Origin: a bacterium
GTDB taxonomy: Bacteria > Bacillota > Clostridia > Lachnospirales > Lachnospiraceae
Reading direction: 5' to 3'
Assembly: GCA_030535455.1 (NCBI GenBank)
Contig: JAUNJY010000002.1
Span: 62,001 to 126,000 of the forward strand
Length of the DNA: 64,000 nucleotides
The notes beneath the pieces are model-generated. The model saw nothing but the letters and a program-made list of their open reading frames with translations. It did not search any database and was not told where the DNA came from. The translations under genes were made by a program, and so were the position numbers. Below, one piece after another: positions 60,959-64,000 of the stretch; within the stretch, counting starts at the first letter, position 1; the number at the start of each line of letters is the position of its first letter.

Positions 60959-61810
60959 TTACAACATAATCTCTTGTAAATACCGTCCTACTGCATCCTG
61001 CCATACCGGTAAACGTTGATATCCATTCTCTTCTAATTTGTCTTTGCTCATTCTACTATTATTTGGACGTTTTGCTTTTACAGGAAATGTGCTACTATCA
61101 ACCGGCGTTACTGTTACAGTATCCATTCCTGCCTGGTTAAAGATCTCACATGCAAAATCATACCAGCTACAAATCCCTTCATTAGTTGCATGATACACAC
61201 CATAATTTTCTGTTTCCATCATATCCACCAATAAAGGGGCAAGATCATATGTATATGTTGGTGAACCAAACTGATCAGAAACTACACTAACAGCTCCACG
61301 CTCTTTTCCTAAACGTAGCATAGTCTTTATAAAGTTGTTTCCATTAATACCAAATACCCATGCAATTCTAACAATATAAAATTTCTTCACTAGTTCCTGA
61401 ACAGCTTGTTCCCCCTCATATTTTGTCTGACCATATATGTTTAGAGGTGCAATCTGAGACTCATCCGGATGCCAATGCTCTGTTCCCTGTCCATTAAATA
61501 CATAATCTGTACTGATATAAACCATCTTTATATCTAATTCATTACACATAGTTGCAATATTTCTTGTTCCTTCTGTATTTACCTTACTGCAGAGTTCTTG
61601 ATTTTCTTCCGCTGCATCAACTGCTGTATAAGCTGCACAATGAATTACTCCATCGACTTTAGCATTAGTAATCACACTTCTTACTTGCTCCATCTTTGTA
61701 ATGTCCATCTGGTTTGCATCTGTAGCAATTACTGCATGGCCACGTCTTTCAAGTTCTAAAACCACATCATAACCTAACTGTCCATTTACACCTGTCACTA
61801 ATACTCGCAT
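60959..61810 (-). CDS. rfbD: dTDP-4-dehydrorhamnose reductase
   Basis: 283 residues, extended SDR fold. NAD(P)H binding at VTGVNGQLG, the STDYVF segment with catalytic Thr region, and Y-x-x-x-K in YGQTKYEGE are present. It performs the final reduction to dTDP-L-rhamnose. Separated from rfbB by 57 bases holding an intrinsic terminator, so its expression may be lower than that of rfbA-rfbB or depend on read-through. Confidence 0.94.
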   Translation of the reverse strand: MRVLVTGVNGQLGYDVVLELERRGHAVIATDANQMDITKMEQVRSVITNAKVDGVIHCAAYTAVDAAEENQELCSKVNTEGTRNIATMCNELDIKMVYISTDYVFNGQGTEHWHPDESQIAPLNIYGQTKYEGEQAVQELVKKFYIVRIAWVFGINGNNFIKTMLRLGKERGAVSVVSDQFGSPTYTYDLAPLLVDMMETENYGVYHATNEGICSWYDFACEIFNQAGMDTVTVTPVDSSTFPVKAKRPNNSRMSKDKLEENGYQRLPVWQDAVGRYLQEIML

Positions 61811-61828
61811 CGTTTTCTCCTTCTATTC

Positions 61829-61862
61829 AAAAAGGCGCCACCAACAAATATTTGGTGGCGTT
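61829..61862 (-). terminator. terminator inside the rfb cluster
   Basis: CGCCACCAA pairs with TTGGTGGCG (9 bp, GC-rich) and is followed by CTTTTTG on the minus strand, between rfbB and rfbD. Confidence 0.8.
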
Positions 61863-61867
61863 TCCTC

Positions 61868-62890
61868 TTATAGTCTAGTTCCATACATAGTATCAAAATA
61901 TTCTTGATAGCTTCCATTCAAAATGTTTTCCCACCAATCTCTATTTTCAAGATACCATTCAATTGTTTGAGGAATTCCTGTATCAAATGTATACTTTGGT
62001 TTCCAACCTAATTCTGTTTCTAATTTTGTTGGGTCAATTGCATAACGCATATCGTGTCCTGGACGATCTGTTACATAACGAATTAAACTTTCTGGCTTAT
62101 TAAGCGCTTGAAGGATTGTCTTAACTACTTCTAAATTAGTTCTTTCATTATGTCCACCAACATTATATACTTCACCAACTTTTCCTTTATGAAGGATTAA
62201 ATCAATTGCTGTACAGTGATCATATACATGTAACCAATCTCTCACATTTTCCCCATTCCCATATACAGGAAGTTCTTCATCACCTAATGCTCTAGAAATC
62301 ATTAATGGAATTAATTTTTCTGGAAAATGATAAGGTCCGTAGTTATTGGAACATCTAGAAATTGTCACTGGTAAGCCAAATGTTCTAAAATAAGACATTA
62401 CAAATAAATCTGCACTTGCCTTACTTGACGAATAAGGACTGGAGGTATGAAGTGGAGTTTCTTCTGTAAAGAATAAGTCCGGACGGTCTAAAGGAAGATC
62501 ACCATATACTTCATCTGTAGATACTTGATGATAACGCGTAATTCCATATTTTCTACAAGCATTTAACAAAGTAACTGTTCCTAATACATTTGTTTGAACA
62601 AAAATTCCTGGATCTGAAATAGAACGATCCACATGACTTTCCGCCGCAAAGTTTACAACCATATCAAACTTTTCATCTGCAAATAACTTCATAATAAAAG
62701 TTTCATCTGCAATATCACCCTTTACAAACTTGTAATTTGGCTTGTCCTCTACTGGCTTTAATGTTTCTAAATTTCCTGCATATGTAAGTAAATCTAAATT
62801 TACTATTTCATAATCAGAGTGTTTATTCACCATATGATGGACGAAATTTCCACCGATAAATCCTGCTCCACCTGTTACTAAAATCTTCAT
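61868..62890 (-). CDS. rfbB: dTDP-glucose 4,6-dehydratase
   Basis: 340 residues, extended SDR fold. TGGAGFIGG binds NAD; VSTDEVYGDL carries the catalytic Thr-Asp-Glu of this family; Y-x-x-x-K is in YSSSKAS. It converts dTDP-glucose to dTDP-4-keto-6-deoxyglucose. It starts 18 bases after rfbA. Full length. Confidence 0.96.
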   Translation of the reverse strand: MKILVTGGAGFIGGNFVHHMVNKHSDYEIVNLDLLTYAGNLETLKPVEDKPNYKFVKGDIADETFIMKLFADEKFDMVVNFAAESHVDRSISDPGIFVQTNVLGTVTLLNACRKYGITRYHQVSTDEVYGDLPLDRPDLFFTEETPLHTSSPYSSSKASADLFVMSYFRTFGLPVTISRCSNNYGPYHFPEKLIPLMISRALGDEELPVYGNGENVRDWLHVYDHCTAIDLILHKGKVGEVYNVGGHNERTNLEVVKTILQALNKPESLIRYVTDRPGHDMRYAIDPTKLETELGWKPKYTFDTGIPQTIEWYLENRDWWENILNGSYQEYFDTMYGTRL

Positions 62891-62908
62891 TTTGTTGCTC
62901 CCATTCTC

Positions 62909-63793
62909 TTATAGTTTGTCAATATATTTACCATCTAGTACATCTTTTAAGTATGCACCATATTGATTTTTTTTCATTAGTTCATATGTTCCCAATAACT
63001 GATCACGAGTAATCCAATGATTATTATATGCAATCTCCTCTAAACATGCTATCTTTCTATGCTGATGAGTTTCTACGGTCTTAACAAAGCTTGTTGCTTC
63101 CACAAGCGATTCATGAGTGCCTGTGTCTAGCCATGTAAAGCCCTGTCCAAGTAACATTACATCTAATTGTCCTTTTTCTAAATAGATACGATTTATATCC
63201 GTAATCTCAAGCTCACCTCTTGCAGAAGGCTTTAAGTTTTTCGCATACTCTACAACCTTGTTATCATAGAAATATAATCCTGTTACACAGTAATTAGACT
63301 TTGGCTTTTCTGGCTTTTCTTCAATAGAAACAGCTTTTCCATCTTCGTTAAATTCCACAATTCCAAAACGTTCTGGATCATCAACATAATAACCAAATAC
63401 TGTAGCACCATTTGCTTTGTTTGCTGCCTGACGAAGACGTTTTGTTAATCCATGTCCATGGAATATATTATCTCCAAGAATCATTGCTACAGAATCTTCT
63501 CCAATAAAATCTTCGGCAATAATAAATGCCTGTGCTAACCCATCTGGACTTTCTTGAACTGCATAAGATAAAGAAATCCCAAATTGATTTCCATCTCCTA
63601 ATAAGGATTGAAACCTTGGTGTATCATCTGGTGTAGAAATTATTAAAATTTCACGAATTCCTGCATTCATCAGTACCGATAATGGATAATAAATCATCGG
63701 CTTATCATAGATTGGTAACAATTGTTTTGATGTTACCATTGTTAATGGATATAGGCGTGTTCCTGAACCGCCTGCTAGTATTATTCCCTTCAT
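62909..63793 (-). CDS. rfbA: glucose-1-phosphate thymidylyltransferase
   Basis: 294 residues, the standard RfbA size. The nucleotide-binding [11 protein letters not shown] start, the Asp of LGDNIFHG, the [25 protein letters not shown] middle and LDTGTHESL are present. It makes dTDP-glucose, the first committed step to dTDP-L-rhamnose. AAGGAG lies upstream. First gene of the cluster, with a promoter region carrying a 15-bp palindrome. Confidence 0.96.
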   Translation of the reverse strand: MKGIILAGGSGTRLYPLTMVTSKQLLPIYDKPMIYYPLSVLMNAGIREILIISTPDDTPRFQSLLGDGNQFGISLSYAVQESPDGLAQAFIIAEDFIGEDSVAMILGDNIFHGHGLTKRLRQAANKANGATVFGYYVDDPERFGIVEFNEDGKAVSIEEKPEKPKSNYCVTGLYFYDNKVVEYAKNLKPSARGELEITDINRIYLEKGQLDVMLLGQGFTWLDTGTHESLVEATSFVKTVETHQHRKIACLEEIAYNNHWITRDQLLGTYELMKKNQYGAYLKDVLDGKYIDKL

Positions 63794-63826
63794 TTATGTA
63801 GCTACTCCTTTTATGTTCGTATAATG

Positions 63827-63857
63827 ATTATAAAGGGTGACGTTACGTCACTGTCAA
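63827..63857 (-). promoter_or_regulatory. rfbA promoter with a 15-bp palindrome between -35 and -10
   Basis: On the minus strand TTGACA (63852-63857) and TATAAT (63827-63832) are both perfect consensus but 19 bases apart. GTGACGT-n-ACGTCAC (63837-63851) fills the spacer. The long spacing suggests an activator or repressor acting through the palindrome. Confidence 0.6.
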
Positions 63858-63867
63858 GTCGAAAAAT

Positions 63868-64000
63868 CTATTTTTTACAAATAAACAGTCCCGCTTCTTT
63901 AGTAATATGAATTGTACCTTGTTCCTCTATCTTTTTCTGTAAAAAATCTTTAAAATCATCCTGTCTTCTATATAAAATATCATTTTGGTTTCCATGGCAT
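63868..64000 (-). CDS. C-terminus of an unidentified protein (possibly a methyltransferase)
   Basis: An open frame entering from the right edge ends at a TAG at 63868-63870. The visible ~43 residues end IHITKEAGLFICKK. This type of ending is common in class I SAM-dependent methyltransferases of glycan clusters, but the part seen is too short to be sure. Its stop lies 11 bases upstream of the -35 of the rfbA promoter. Confidence 0.4.
   Translation of the reverse strand, partial: CHGNQNDILYRRQDDFKDFLQKKIEEQGTIHITKEAGLFICKK

Noticed and set aside
1..64000. CRISPR array, tRNA or rRNA genes
   Set aside because: No regularly spaced direct repeats and no cloverleaf or rRNA signature sequences were seen on either strand.

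Overview
The window looks like chromosomal DNA of a low-GC, anaerobic Gram-positive of the Lachnospiraceae type (Clostridia). Support comes from AT-rich intergenic DNA, strong AGGAGG-type ribosome sites, intrinsic terminators after most units, a reverse rubrerythrin followed by a DUF1540 protein, DUF5685, a YoaP-type acetyltransferase, a DHHW/MBOAT polysaccharide cluster and cytoplasmic plant-polysaccharide enzymes. Most genes are on the minus strand. I see no tRNA, rRNA, CRISPR array, transposase or prophage. The genus cannot be named from sequence reading alone.

Layout: 0-10.7 kb holds small membrane and acetyltransferase genes, a signal-less pectinesterase, an NhaC-type antiporter, a MoxR/DUF58/membrane-protein operon, and a cytoplasmic GH5 enzyme divergent from an AraC regulator. 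10.7-21 kb is envelope-related: MATE exporter, LTA-synthase-like sulfatase, acyltransferase, a PAS-GGDEF-GGDEF-EAL protein and a GT39-like membrane glycosyltransferase. 21-31.4 kb is the most unusual part: a tight six-gene minus-strand operon encoding a GrpE-like protein, a lidless Hsp70, an Hsp70-vWA fusion, a J-like/FN3 protein without HPD, a zinc-ribbon P-loop GTPase and a GAP1-like protein. 31.8-39.6 kb carries a GNAT/response regulator/histidine kinase operon, an XRE-DUF5680 regulator, an unrecognised protein and an FtsX-type ABC transporter. 39.8-45.8 kb is an O-acetylated beta-glucan (cellulose-like) secretion operon with a PilZ-bearing synthase. 46-56.3 kb holds topB, an NADPH-dependent oxidoreductase, an ABC-2 transporter, recQ and the revRbr-DUF1540 pair. 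56.4-64 kb has a kinase-fold protein, VanZ, GlmM, a membrane-anchored sigma-region-2-like protein, a 36-codon ORF behind a Shine-Dalgarno-sequestering hairpin, and the dTDP-rhamnose genes rfbA-rfbB-rfbD-rfbC.

How parts fit together: the GGDEF/EAL protein and the PilZ domain of the beta-glucan synthase suggest c-di-GMP control of exopolysaccharide. The acyltransferases, LtaS-like protein, GT39-like protein, GlmM and Rfb enzymes all feed envelope glycopolymers. The GrpE/Hsp70/J-like/GTPase/GAP1 operon is a self-contained cytoplasmic chaperone-GTPase module and is the best candidate for a poorly described system.

Two kinds of dispersed intergenic structure are also present. One is a ~50-nt motif in two copies whose stem shows compensatory base changes. 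The other is a ~40-bp palindrome in five copies; four directly abut the T-tract of a minus-strand terminator, and the fifth (57.6 kb) lies in the gap downstream of glmM.
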